From assembly GCF_900114705.1 (NCBI RefSeq), contig NZ_FOTW01000031.1, positions 1-64,000 on the forward strand: a DNA stretch of 64,000 nt. The letters run 5' to 3'. Source of the DNA: Rugamonas rubra (GTDB lineage Bacteria; Pseudomonadota; Gammaproteobacteria; Burkholderiales; Burkholderiaceae_D). The position numbers were made by a program, and so were the translations under genes. This document shows positions 1 through 9,300 of the stretch, piece by piece; positions within the stretch are counted from its first letter, which is position 1; every line of letters begins with the position of its first letter. The notes below the pieces were generated by a model. That model made no database searches. It worked only from the letters and a program-made list of their open reading frames with translations, and was not told the origin of the DNA.

Positions 1-1778
1 GCCACCAGGTCGGCCGTCTCCAGCGCGGCGACGGCGTTGGTGCTCAGGCCGGCGACCTGGGCACTGTTCAGCGCGGCGGCCTGGGCGGTGCTCAGGGCGA
101 CGATCTGGTCGGTGGTCAGGGCGCCGGTCTGGTTGGTCGACAGGCCGGCGATGGCGGCGGTCTTCAGGTTGGCGAAGTCCTCGGTCTGCAGGGCGACGAT
201 GGAGTTGGTCGACAGCGCGCCGACCTGGGCCGAGCTGAGCGCGCCGGCCTGGTTGGACGACAGCGCGACGATCTGGTCGGTGGTCAGCGCGGCCATGTTG
301 GCGGTGGTGACGGCGCTGATCTGGCCGGTGGTCAGGTTGGACAACTGGTCGGTGGTCAGCGCGGCCAGCTGGGCCGTTTTGAGCGCGGCGATGATCGAGG
401 TCTTCAGGCCGACGATGTCGGCCGTCTCGATGGCGGCGATGTTGTTGGTCGACAGGGCGCCGAACTGGGCGGTGCTCAGCGCGCCCAGCTGGCCGGAGGT
501 CAGCGCCACCACCTGGTCGGTGCTCAGCGAGGAGCCGATCTGGTTGGTGGTCAGCGAGGCGACCTGGGCGGTGGTCAGGCTGCTCACCTGGCCGGTGGTC
601 AGGGCGACGACCTGGTTGGTGGTCAGGGCGGCGATGGCGGCGGTTTTGATCGCCACCAGGTCGGCCGTTTCCAGCGCGGCGACGGCGTCGGTGCTCAGGC
701 CGGCGACCTGGGCGCTGTTGAGCGAGGCGGCCTGGGCGGTGCTCAGGGCGACGATCTGGTCGGTGGTCAGGGCCTTGGCCTGGTTGGTCGACAGGCCGGC
801 GATGGCGGCGGTCTTCAGCGCGGCCAGGTCCTCGGTCTGCAGGGCGGCGATGCCGTTGGTGCTCAGCGCGGCCACTTGTTGCGAGCTCAGCGCGGCGGCC
901 TGGGCGGTGGTCAGCGCCACCACCTGGTCGGTGCCCAGCGCGGCCATGTTGGCGGTCGAGATGGCGGCGGCCTGGACGGCGCTCAGCGCGGCGATCTGGT
1001 CGGTGGTCAGCGAGACCATCTGGGCGGTTTTCAGCGAGGCGATGACGGCGGTCTTGAGCGCGCCGATGTCGGCGGTCTCGATGGCGGCGACCGAGGCGGT
1101 GGCCATGGCGCCGACCTGGGCCGAGTTCAACACCGCGATCTGGCTCGAGGTCAGGGCCACCACCTGGTCGGTGGTCAGGCCGGCCGACAGGGCCAGGGTG
1201 CTCAGGGCGCCGATCTGGCCGCTGCTCAGGCTGGTGATCTGGTCGGTGGTCAGCGAGACCAGCTGGGCGGTCTGCAGGGCGGCGATGGCGGCGGTCTTGA
1301 TGGCCACCAGGTCGGCCGTTTCCAGCGCGGCCAGCACGCCGGTGCTCAGCGAGGCGACTTGGGCGGTGCCCAGCGCGTTGGCCTGGGCGGTGCTCAGCGC
1401 GACGGCCTGGTCGGTGGTCAAGGCGCGCAGGGCGTTGGTGCTCAGGCCGGCGACGGTGGCCGTCTTCAGCGCGGCGAAGTCGCCCGTCTCGAGGGCGGCG
1501 AAGGCGTTGCTCGACAGCGCGGACGCTTGCGCCGAGCTGAGGATGGCGGCCTGGCTGGACGACAGCGCGACGATCTGGTCGGTGGTGATGGCGTTGGCCA
1601 GCTGGTTGGTGGTGAGCACCGCGATGTGGTTGGTGTTCAGCGCGACGACCTGGTCGGTCGTCAGGGCGCGGAACTGGGCGGTGTTCAGGCCTGCGATATC
1701 AGCAGTCGCCAGACTTGCAATTGTTTGGGTCGACAGACTTGCGATCTGGTCGGTTGACATGCTGGTTACGAGGCTCAT
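1..1778 (-). CDS. Giant octapeptide-repeat protein (N-terminal 592 codons; C-terminus beyond the window)
   Basis: The start is ATG at 1778, preceded by AAGGAG seven bases upstream; the frame runs open off the left edge. After about 12 residues the protein is an unbroken run of 8-residue units of the form A-A-L-[ST]-[ST]-x-Q-[VI]. At intervals a unit carries E-T-A-D or Q-T-E-D instead. A higher-order repeat of exactly 651 bp (27 octads plus one residue) is visible: equivalent segments begin at 1, 652 and 1303. There is no visible signal peptide, membrane segment or enzyme motif. Two paralogues lie at 26.2-35.9 kb. Similar proteins in Oxalobacteraceae are often given names such as heme utilization or calcium-binding protein, but nothing here shows such a function. 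The gene call is firm; the function is unknown. Confidence 0.8.
   Translation of the reverse strand, partial: MSLVTSMSTDQIASLSTQTIASLATADIAGLNTAQFRALTTDQVVALNTNHIAVLTTNQLANAITTDQIVALSSSQAAILSSAQASALSSNAFAALETGDFAALKTATVAGLSTNALRALTTDQAVALSTAQANALGTAQVASLSTGVLAALETADLVAIKTAAIAALQTAQLVSLTTDQITSLSSGQIGALSTLALSAGLTTDQVVALTSSQIAVLNSAQVGAMATASVAAIETADIGALKTAVIASLKTAQMVSLTTDQIAALSAVQAAAISTANMAALGTDQVVALTTAQAAALSSQQVAALSTNGIAALQTEDLAALKTAAIAGLSTNQAKALTTDQIVALSTAQAASLNSAQVAGLSTDAVAALETADLVAIKTAAIAALTTNQVVALTTGQVSSLTTAQVASLTTNQIGSSLSTDQVVALTSGQLGALSTAQFGALSTNNIAAIETADIVGLKTSIIAALKTAQLAALTTDQLSNLTTGQISAVTTANMAALTTDQIVALSSNQAGALSSAQVGALSTNSIVALQTEDFANLKTAAIAGLSTNQTGALTTDQIVALSTAQAAALNSAQVAGLSTNAVAALETADLV
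1..1778 (-). repeat. 24-bp octad repeats in a 651-bp higher-order period
   Basis: The 24-bp coding unit repeats without spacers. Landmarks separated by exactly 651 bp include GCCACCAGG at 1, 652 and 1303, and the codons for E-T-A-D-I at about 414 and 1065. Such structure favours unequal crossing-over and assembly collapse, so the true copy number may differ from the assembled one. Confidence 0.85.
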
Positions 1779-2680
1779 TTCCATTCTCCTTGGGGGGTAC
1801 TACCTGAATTCAGTCAAGATAAGAGACGGAGCCGAGCGGGACTTCTCCCTGGGGCTCCTCCTCACTACCGCTGGCACATTGCCAATTTTTCACTCTGTTT
1901 TATTTGCCATGCCGAAGCGACGGCCGCAAGAAAGCCCTGCTTTCCATTCTTAACGTCAACAAAAAAGTTAACTTGAGTAAACGAAAGCCGGGATCTTGCT
2001 TAACTTCAACTTTATTTTATTGCTTCAAAATCAATGATTCACTGTAGTCCATTGCGCTCGGGTAAAGAGGGGAATGGCGACGCGCTTCGGTACAAAGCGA
2101 CCAATCCCGCACTTTCATTAAGTAAACTTGTTTACATAGGGCAATTTCCTCTTGCACACTGCGCATGTCGCCGGGCGGACCAGAGACAGGCGGAATACGA
2201 ACCCCGAGTATATCGTAAATAATTTCCCACGAGAACGTTTTTACCGGCCTGTCTCCTGCGTGCAACCTGATTTTCGAACAAGTTTTAGCCGACCTCAACA
2301 GTGGCAAAAAAACCACTTCGCGGCGGCCGCCGCAGCGCGCCGCCGGCGGCCGCCGCGGCCGCGCGCCTTGATTCACAGGGGAAACATCGACGATCCCGAT
2401 ACTTTGCCGCAGAGAAATGACCGGACGATGACGGCGGCCGCCGGACGTTGCCGCCACCCAACTTCCCGCCGGCGGCCGGCCGCCCCGCCATGGCCTGTTT
2501 AGGGGATTGCCGCATTATCAAAAAGAAACATCCAGTGCCGGATGCACCACGCGGCGCGCGGCGGCGCCGTTGCAAATAAGGTACAGGGGCGCCGGCGGCG
2601 CATGGGCGGCGCGGCGTTCGGCGCGCTTTTTTGTTCGCCGGCGCGCAGCGCAACTCAGCCATGGGTGTAGAGTTGAACGC
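1779..2680. other. Intergenic region of 902 bp without a convincing gene
   Basis: The part next to the repeat gene (about 1860-2290) is clearly richer in A/T than the coding DNA around it and presumably holds that gene's promoter and a long 5' leader. The part from about 2320 to 2370 is almost pure GC and contains the self-complementary GCGGCGGCCGCCGC. Short open frames here lack ribosome-binding sites and protein-like composition. I see no RNA gene. Confidence 0.6.
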
Positions 2681-3520
2681 ATGGATAACTCGAAAAAACT
2701 GGCCGGGGTTGCCGGCGTGGCCAGCATGCTGTGGCTGGCGATGACGGCGGCGGTGGCGGCCAACCAGCGCCGCCTGGTGTTCAATCCCACCGTCAAGCGC
2801 GAGGTCGAACGGCCGGTGAGCAGCGGCCACCGCACCCGCCCCATCGTGCTGCGCTCGAAGGACGGCACGCGCCTGTCCGGCTGGCTGATGACGCCGGCCG
2901 CGCTGGGGCCGCATCCGGCCGTGGTGTATTTCGGCGGCCGCTCGGAGGAGGTGTCGTGGGTGGCGCGCGACGCCGGCAAGCTGTTCCCCGGCATGGCCGT
3001 GCTGGCGGTCAACTACCGCGGCTATGGCGACTCGCACGGCGACCCGGCCGAGCACCACATGGTCGAGGACGGCCGCATGCTGTACGACTGGCTGGGCCAG
3101 CACCACCATGTCGACCCGCGCCGCATCGCCGTGGTCGGCCGCAGCCTGGGCTCGGGCGTGGCGGTGCAGGTGGCGCTGGAGCGCGACGCCCGCGCCATCG
3201 TCCTGATCACGCCCTACGACTCGCTGCTGGCGATCGCCAAGCGGCGCTTCCGCGCGCTGCCGATCGAGTACGTGCTGCGCCACCGCTTCGAGTCGGTCAA
3301 GTACGCCGCCGCGCTGATGGCGCCGACCTACGTGCTGCGCGCCGCCAGCGACGACATCGTGCCGCACTCGCACACCGACCAGCTGGTGGCCCGCCTGGGC
3401 CGGCTGCACGCCGACGAGACCGTGCCCGACTCCGACCACATGAACATCCCCTACCTGGACGGCACCCAGACCCGCATCGCCAACTTCCTCAGCCAGCAGT
3501 TCCTGCGCCCGCCCGCCTGA
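2681..3520 (+). CDS. Alpha/beta hydrolase, membrane-anchored or exported
   Basis: A 279-residue hydrolase of the Bem46/FrsA-like type. The start at 2681 was chosen because it gives an N-terminal hydrophobic segment (residues 8-27); the frame is open further upstream but that part is low-complexity. The nucleophile elbow is G-R-S-L-G-S-G with Ser155. An Asp in the A-S-D-D-I-V-P segment (224/225) and His253 in D-S-D-H-M complete a plausible triad. The oxyanion region is the N-Y-R-G-Y-G-D-S segment near 111-118. The substrate cannot be told from sequence. It stands alone, convergent with the deacetylase-peptidase gene. Confidence 0.85.
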   Translation: MDNSKKLAGVAGVASMLWLAMTAAVAANQRRLVFNPTVKREVERPVSSGHRTRPIVLRSKDGTRLSGWLMTPAALGPHPAVVYFGGRSEEVSWVARDAGKLFPGMAVLAVNYRGYGDSHGDPAEHHMVEDGRMLYDWLGQHHHVDPRRIAVVGRSLGSGVAVQVALERDARAIVLITPYDSLLAIAKRRFRALPIEYVLRHRFESVKYAAALMAPTYVLRAASDDIVPHSHTDQLVARLGRLHADETVPDSDHMNIPYLDGTQTRIANFLSQQFLRPPA

Positions 3521-3575
3521 GCGGAGCGGCGGCCCGCGCCATTACCGGGACGGCGGCGGCCACGCCGCGCCGGCC

Positions 3576-6299
3576 TCAGCCCAGCTTCTTCAGCTGCTCG
3601 CGGGCGTAGCCGGCGTTGGCGTGGTTGGGCGCCAGCTCGATGAAGCTGGTGTAGGCCTTTTTCGCCTTGTCGGCCTCGCCCAGGCGCATGCGCGCGTCGG
3701 CCAGGTTGAGGTAGGCGATGGCGCGCGAGGTGTCGATCTGCAGGGTGTTCTCGAACCAGCGCGCCGCCTCGGCGTACTTTTCCTGCTTGTAGAAGACGAA
3801 GCCGAGGTTGTTGGCGGCCAGGCCGAAGTCGGGACGGAACTTGAGCGCCTCGGTGAAGGCCGCCTCGGCCTGGGCGTACTGCTTCTCCTTGTACAGCTGC
3901 AAGCCCTTGTCGTTGGCGCGCTGCGCCAGCTGGCGGGCCGAGGCGTCGACCGGCTTGGCCGCCTCGATCTTCAGCTCGCCGCCCTGCAGGTTCTTCAGCA
4001 CCACCGCCTTGCCCTCGGCCTGCTGCTGGCGCCCGGTGTCGAGCTTGCTGTTGAGGGCGATCGCCTCGCTCGACAGCTGGCCGGTCTGGGCGCTGAGGAA
4101 CTCGGCCTCGACCGGCAGTTGGAAGACGAACTCGCCGCCCTCGGAACCGGGCAGGCTGCCGAAGGCCGGCGTCTGCTGCGACACGCTGGCCACCGCCGGC
4201 GCCACGTAGGCGGCCAGCTCGGTGGCGGTGATGACGCCGTCGCCGTTCAGGTCGGCCTTGCCGCCCAGCGCCTGCAACACCGTCCAGGTGAACACCGAGT
4301 GGCCGCCGGGGCCGCCGTCGGCCACCATCTGGTCGGCGCCGCCGGCGGTCAGCATCTGCCGGCCCATGCGCCGCGCGTTGTCGCGCAGGAAGGCGGCGTT
4401 GCCGCCGCCGCGCGTCAGGCCCAGGCCGCTGTAGCAGGCGTCCATCAGGAACAGCACGTGCTTGGCGTTCAGGCTCTCGGCGATGTTCTGCAGGTCGGTC
4501 ATCGGGATGGCGTCGACGCTGACCTGGTTGGGGTCGGAGTCGACCGGGATGATGTAGCCCAGGTTGCGGCCCGAGCTGAGCTGGCGCGTGGCGCCGTGGC
4601 CGGCGAAGAAGACGAAGACGCGGTCGTCCTTCTTCAACTGGGCGTCGGCCAGCTTGTCGTGGAACACCGCCAGGATGTTGTTGCGGGTGGCCTCGCCGTT
4701 GCTCAGCGAGAAGACCTTGTTGCGGTCGAAGCCGAAGCGGGTCACCAGCGTGTCGCGGATGGCGTTGGCGTCCTGCACGGCGTACTGCAGCTTGGGCCAC
4801 TTCTGGTAGTCGTTGACGCCGATCACCACGGCGTAGCTGTTGGCGTAGCCCGTGCTCGGCGCCACCTTGTCCGGCTCCGGCTTGGCGCCGCGCGCCACGG
4901 TGAACTCGCTGCCGTTCCAGCCGGCGAAGCTGTAGCCGTCGGCGATCAGCTTGTCGAGCACCATCGGCAGCGCCTTGACGCTGCGGGCGTGGATGTCGTG
5001 GAACAGCACGATGCCGCGCTGCTCCTTGCCCAGCGTGGTCAGCACGCGGTTGGCGATCGAGTTGGGCACCGGGTCGGCCCAGTCGAGCGAGTCGACGTTC
5101 CACATCACCGAGCGCAGGCCCAGTTTGGCCAGGATGGCCAAACCCTCGGCGTTGTGGGCGCCGTAGGGGAAGCGGAACAAGGTCGAGCGGCGCGCGTCGA
5201 CCGACTTGAGCATCTGGTCGGTGTGGGCGATCTCGCCGTACAACTGGTCGCCGCTCTGCTTGGACAGCAGGGCGTGGCTGTAGCTGTGGTTGCCCACGGC
5301 GTGGCCGGCGTCGAGCAACTGGCGGCTGGTGGCGGCGGACTTGCCGGGGATCTCCTTGCCCTGGGCGTCGAGCTTGCCCAGGTTGCGGCCGACCTGGAAG
5401 AACACGCCCGGCACGTTGTATTGCTTGAGGATGGCGGCGATCTCATCTGTGTAGCTGCCGTGCGGACCGTCGTCGAAGGTCAGCACCACGGTCTTCGGCG
5501 GCAGCGCGTTGCCGAAGATCTCCTTGCCCGGCGCCGGCGCCGCTGCGGCGGTGGAGGCCGATGCGGACGCCGCTGCCGACGCGGATGCCGCGCCGTCGCC
5601 GGCGGCGGCAGGCGGCTCGGCGTAGGGCACGATGACGCCGTAGTCCTTCATGATCTGCTCACGGCTGTACAGCTTGCGCAGATGGGCGACGTAGTCGTCC
5701 CAGCGCTCGCGCTTGGGCACGATGGCGCGGCTGTCGAAGCGGCCGAAGATGTCCTTGAGCTCCTTGTCGTACTGCTTCTCGATGTCCTCCAGCGCGGCGA
5801 GGTCTTCGCCGACCCGCTTGTGCAGCTTGATGGCCGGCAGCGTCTGGTCGGCGGCGGCCAGCTTTTGCAGCCCCAGCAGCACCTCGCGGAAGGCCAGGCG
5901 GTCGGCGTCGTACAGGTCGGCGGCCGACTCGATCCACGACAACATGGCATCGGTGGCGGCGTCGCGCTGGGCCGGCGGCAGGGCACGCATCTGCCGCAGC
6001 TGCAGCTCGATGGCGGCCAGGCGCTCCAGGTTCTCGTGGAACAGCGACTGGCCGACCTGGCTGGCGGCCTGCTTGTCGGCGGCGCTCATGCTCTGCTCGT
6101 CGGCCAGCAGGACGATGATCTTGCGGTGGGCGGCGAGCAGGTCGAGCAGCGCCGGCGGCACGTTTTGCGCGGCGCCGGGCTGGCCGGCGGCGACTGTGGG
6201 CGCGCCGGCCGGCGCCGGGTGTTTCAAATAGTAGAAGGCGGCGGCGCCGAGGGCGGCCACGGCCACGGCGGCGGCGGCGAGGTGCTTGCGAGATGTCAT
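3576..6299 (-). CDS. Polysaccharide deacetylase fused to caspase-like peptidase with TPRs
   Basis: A 907-residue multidomain protein. Residues 8-26 form an N-terminal membrane or signal segment, followed by a helical region to about 225 and an Ala/Ser-rich linker. A NodB-type deacetylase domain starts at T-F-D-D-G-P (about 274-279) with H-S-Y-S-H and R-F-P-Y-G further on. A caspase-like (peptidase C14) domain follows from Y-A-V-V-I-G-V-N-D, with the catalytic His in A-G-H-G (about 566) and Cys in D-A-C-Y-S-G (about 622). An EF-hand-like L-N-G-D-G-V-I-T loop comes next, and TPR repeats end the protein. Both catalytic sets look intact. NodB domains act on N-acetylated sugars; the peptidase target is unknown. 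The fusion was not split by any visible frameshift. Confidence 0.85.
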   Translation of the reverse strand: MTSRKHLAAAAVAVAALGAAAFYYLKHPAPAGAPTVAAGQPGAAQNVPPALLDLLAAHRKIIVLLADEQSMSAADKQAASQVGQSLFHENLERLAAIELQLRQMRALPPAQRDAATDAMLSWIESAADLYDADRLAFREVLLGLQKLAAADQTLPAIKLHKRVGEDLAALEDIEKQYDKELKDIFGRFDSRAIVPKRERWDDYVAHLRKLYSREQIMKDYGVIVPYAEPPAAAGDGAASASAAASASASTAAAAPAPGKEIFGNALPPKTVVLTFDDGPHGSYTDEIAAILKQYNVPGVFFQVGRNLGKLDAQGKEIPGKSAATSRQLLDAGHAVGNHSYSHALLSKQSGDQLYGEIAHTDQMLKSVDARRSTLFRFPYGAHNAEGLAILAKLGLRSVMWNVDSLDWADPVPNSIANRVLTTLGKEQRGIVLFHDIHARSVKALPMVLDKLIADGYSFAGWNGSEFTVARGAKPEPDKVAPSTGYANSYAVVIGVNDYQKWPKLQYAVQDANAIRDTLVTRFGFDRNKVFSLSNGEATRNNILAVFHDKLADAQLKKDDRVFVFFAGHGATRQLSSGRNLGYIIPVDSDPNQVSVDAIPMTDLQNIAESLNAKHVLFLMDACYSGLGLTRGGGNAAFLRDNARRMGRQMLTAGGADQMVADGGPGGHSVFTWTVLQALGGKADLNGDGVITATELAAYVAPAVASVSQQTPAFGSLPGSEGGEFVFQLPVEAEFLSAQTGQLSSEAIALNSKLDTGRQQQAEGKAVVLKNLQGGELKIEAAKPVDASARQLAQRANDKGLQLYKEKQYAQAEAAFTEALKFRPDFGLAANNLGFVFYKQEKYAEAARWFENTLQIDTSRAIAYLNLADARMRLGEADKAKKAYTSFIELAPNHANAGYAREQLKKLG

Positions 6300-6590
6300 G
6301 AAAGAGAGCGTGTCCGGTGAGCAACGAATCGGGGTATTTTATGACAAATTGAACAATCTGATCGAAAGCGTCAGATATGCGGACGCGCGGCCCGCGCCGG
6401 ATAGCTCGGCGGCCACGGCATGGGCGCTGCAACGGCGTCCATGCCGCCGCCATGCGCCCCGTTCCGCCGGTTCCTGGCCTGGCGCGCTGGGCATCGCCCC
6501 GCCGTGACAAAGCGAGAGAATCCCTCCCGTTTTTATTGCTATATTGGCATTTGACGTATGGGGCGAGCGCACTCGAAAGGATGATCTGGC

Positions 6591-8801
6591 ATGGATTTGA
6601 GCCGCAAACGCCTTCCGGGGGGAATGCCAGCCGCGCCGTCCGTGCCGCGCGCCGCCGCAACGGGGGGCTTGCCGCCACGCACCGGCGCGCTACCGCCCGC
6701 GAAGTTTTCGCCCAGCCCACCGCCGCATTTCCCGCCGCATCGGCCGCCACCATTAGCGCAGGCCATGCAGGCGAAATTGGCACCCGCACGTATGCGCGCG
6801 GCGCCACGACCGCCCATCGTGCCGCAGCGGCCGCCCGCCCCCGCGCTGCCGACACTGCCCAGGCCAGTACCGCCGCCGCTGGGCCAACGCGCGCCGGCCA
6901 GGCCGATGCAGGCAAAGATGGCCGCTGTGCCGGCCAAGACGAACGCCACGCCGGCGCCGCTGCGCGCGCCGGCCTACGCCGGGCCGCCGTTCCCGCAGCC
7001 CGGCCTGCCGACCAGACAGATCGTACAAGCCAGACTGACCATCAAGAACGGCTCGCCGCAGGATCTCGTCAAGGCGATCGAGAAGACCGGCCTGGTCCGG
7101 CCGAACCGGGTGCATCGCCTGCCCATCGAGATCGGCCACATGATCCGCAGCACCGACAAGGACGAGCAGTTCGGCGAGGTCGACGTGGGCAACGCCCAGC
7201 AGGTGGCGCTGGTGGCCTACCGCCTCGCCCAGCACCGCTTCACCCCCCGGTCGGTCGCCGCGCCGTCGCGCAACCCCAACCGGGTCTACAAGCTAGCCAT
7301 TGTCGGCGCCGGCAGCACGGCGGCCTACTACATCAATACGCTTGGGCCGGCCTATGACCACTCGCATACCGTGGTCATCGGCGGCAACAACCCGTGGATG
7401 TCCGCGCGCGGGCACGGTATTTCCTACATCAACCACACGGAACGGCAGATCGCCATGCCCAGCGAAAACGTCACCGAGCACGGCGGCAACGAGAGCTTCG
7501 TCAAGCGCCGCGCATTCGCCGCCGCCAGCGACCAGGTGATCCGCTCGACCACGGGACGCTGGATACACTCGGGCAATGTGACGAACATCCGCATGCTCGC
7601 CAACGTCTATACGATTACCTACGGCAACGGGCAGACGGTACGGGCGACGGAAGTGATCTTCGCCGGCGGCGGCGGCGCCCTGCGCAAGCCGGCCGAGTTG
7701 AGCGACGATAGTAAGGCCATCCGAAATGGCGCCCGGATCATCGACATGAACACGTTTATCCGCAGAAAGGTACGGCAGCGGCCCAGAGGCAGGGTGGTGG
7801 TCTGGGGTAGCAACGCCGCCATTGACGCCGTCGCGGCGGCCAAGCGCTTCGGCTGGACCATTGTCAAATGGCTGTACAACGCCGATCCCGCATGGCTTCC
7901 CGGCAGCCGCTACAAGTCCAAGCCCTACCGCCTGCAAGAAGTGCAAAGGGATTCCTCGCACAGCTACAAGGGACGCAACGACATCAAGATCGAGGACTGC
8001 GGCAGAAAACTCCAGGTACGGGACACGGTCAACAACGTAGTCATTGCGGCAAATATCGACTATGTGGTCTACGGCCTGGGAACCGACGACCTGTTAACCG
8101 ACGGCGCACCCGTCATGGACGCCAGCGTTCTGGATGGCGACCGCAACCTGCGCCCGATGCTCGACGACGCCGGGATTTTCGGCGACATGCCAACGCCGGA
8201 AAACGACTCAAACCGCGCCTTCCTCGGCTGGCAGAACAAGGCGGGAACCTTCAAGGTCGTCGGCTTGGCGGCGGAGAACTACACCACCACCACCACGACA
8301 CGCGACGGCAAGGATGTCAAAAATCGCATCAACTCAAAGGACGACCCCCGCGTGCTCGCCCTGAAGAACTGGGTCTCCGGCGACGTCGCCACCGTTGGCC
8401 AGCTCACCTACATCCGTTCCGCCGTCCGGGCGGTCAACAACTATGTGCCCCCTTCCATCGTCGACCGGGTCGACTACAGCCATGCCGACAGAAACCAGCT
8501 GCGCGTCCACCTGCAGGCGAAGTATCCAAGTTTGCCGGAAGCCTACGCGCAAGGCTTCATCGCATTGGTGCACACGGTGCGCAGCGGCTACAGCGCCCGT
8601 CTACCGCACGGCTTTACCGCCCAGCAAACCAATTTCCTCGACCAGCAACTGGCCGCCAAACACCTGCAGGCCAAGCGCGGCAAGATCTCGACCTTGGGCG
8701 CCTGGCTGCACTGGATGAGGAACCAGCTCCTGCGCATGATGCCAAACGAGGGCGCCGAAGTCAGCAGGGGTCTGGCCAAGTTGCCGCGCAAGCAGCGCTA
8801 G
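6591..8801 (+). CDS. FAD/NAD(P)-binding protein with proline-rich N-terminus
   Basis: A 736-residue protein. GAAAGGA lies about ten bases before the ATG. Residues 1-150 are Pro/Ala-rich with three recurring Q-A-[KR]-[LM] motifs (M-Q-A-K-L, M-Q-A-K-M, V-Q-A-R-L-T-I). A Rossmann dinucleotide-binding motif, V-G-A-G-S-T-A-A-Y-Y, begins near residue 237. A second glycine-rich strand (F-A-G-G-G-G-A) and V-V-W-G-S-N-A-A follow, as in two-domain flavoprotein oxidoreductases. The Q-A-K-L-type leader resembles those on cargo of extracellular contractile injection systems and polymorphic toxins, but no injection-system gene lies in this window. An enzymatic role is likely; an effector role is inference. 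GC and codon use are slightly more mixed than in the flanking genes. Confidence 0.7.
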   Translation: MDLSRKRLPGGMPAAPSVPRAAATGGLPPRTGALPPAKFSPSPPPHFPPHRPPPLAQAMQAKLAPARMRAAPRPPIVPQRPPAPALPTLPRPVPPPLGQRAPARPMQAKMAAVPAKTNATPAPLRAPAYAGPPFPQPGLPTRQIVQARLTIKNGSPQDLVKAIEKTGLVRPNRVHRLPIEIGHMIRSTDKDEQFGEVDVGNAQQVALVAYRLAQHRFTPRSVAAPSRNPNRVYKLAIVGAGSTAAYYINTLGPAYDHSHTVVIGGNNPWMSARGHGISYINHTERQIAMPSENVTEHGGNESFVKRRAFAAASDQVIRSTTGRWIHSGNVTNIRMLANVYTITYGNGQTVRATEVIFAGGGGALRKPAELSDDSKAIRNGARIIDMNTFIRRKVRQRPRGRVVVWGSNAAIDAVAAAKRFGWTIVKWLYNADPAWLPGSRYKSKPYRLQEVQRDSSHSYKGRNDIKIEDCGRKLQVRDTVNNVVIAANIDYVVYGLGTDDLLTDGAPVMDASVLDGDRNLRPMLDDAGIFGDMPTPENDSNRAFLGWQNKAGTFKVVGLAAENYTTTTTTRDGKDVKNRINSKDDPRVLALKNWVSGDVATVGQLTYIRSAVRAVNNYVPPSIVDRVDYSHADRNQLRVHLQAKYPSLPEAYAQGFIALVHTVRSGYSARLPHGFTAQQTNFLDQQLAAKHLQAKRGKISTLGAWLHWMRNQLLRMMPNEGAEVSRGLAKLPRKQR

Positions 8802-8838
8802 GTTCCAGATCGCCAAATGCTGTTCCTGCAACAGCGGA

Positions 8839-9237
8839 TTACGGCTGGATCTTCCCCGTCGGCCGGCGGCGATACAGCACCAACAAGGTTGCCGCCAACA
8901 AGGCCAGCGCGATCAGATTGAGTACCAGCGTGGCGCCGTGCAACTGCCACACCACGCCGATACTGGTGCCGGCCTTGACGCTGAAGGCGCGGCCGCCGTC
9001 GTGCGGATAATAGCTGAGTACTTGCAGGCCGTAGTACAACAAGCCACCCCACAAACCGGCGACGCGCCCGCGCAGACACAGCGCCGCCGACACACAACCG
9101 AGCACGGCGGCCAACACCAGGCCCGCCAGCGCGCCGTCCTCGTGCGCCGGCCCGAGCAGGCCGAACACCACGGCGACGGCCAACACGCTGTTCAACAACA
9201 GCACCCGGGCCAACCACTTTTCAAATTCCGCCATCAT
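8839..9237 (-). CDS. Small polytopic membrane protein, function unknown
   Basis: A 132-residue protein. The start at 9237 was preferred over a longer frame (9288) because AGGAAAG lies seven bases upstream. Three to four hydrophobic segments are visible: L-N-S-V-L-A-V-A-V-V-F near the N-terminus, a pair in the middle, and N-L-I-A-L-A-L-L-A-A before a basic R-R-R tail. I recognise no family. It is convergent with the flavoprotein gene and lies upstream, in transcription, of nothing obvious. Confidence 0.65.
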   Translation of the reverse strand: MMAEFEKWLARVLLLNSVLAVAVVFGLLGPAHEDGALAGLVLAAVLGCVSAALCLRGRVAGLWGGLLYYGLQVLSYYPHDGGRAFSVKAGTSIGVVWQLHGATLVLNLIALALLAATLLVLYRRRPTGKIQP

Positions 9238-9300
9238 CGGCACGCTTTCCTGTGTCCACGGGCGGCCGCTGCCGCCCTCGCCCGGCATGATAGCGACAAA

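Noticed and set aside
1..1778. CRISPR-like array suggested by regular short repeats
   Set aside because: Units are contiguous 24-bp coding repeats without unique spacers and translate into an octapeptide pattern.
37..1953. Plus-strand open frame over the left-edge repeat gene
   Set aside because: Antisense shadow of the minus-strand octad gene; no ribosome-binding site and a repetitive Trp/Val/Ala product.
2017..2457. Possible 146-aa gene on the minus strand in the 902-bp gap
   Set aside because: No ribosome-binding site, no recognisable domain, and mixed composition across an AT-rich/GC-rich boundary.
3621..6320. 899-codon plus-strand frame opposite the deacetylase-caspase gene
   Set aside because: High-GC antisense shadow; the minus strand encodes recognisable domains with catalytic residues.
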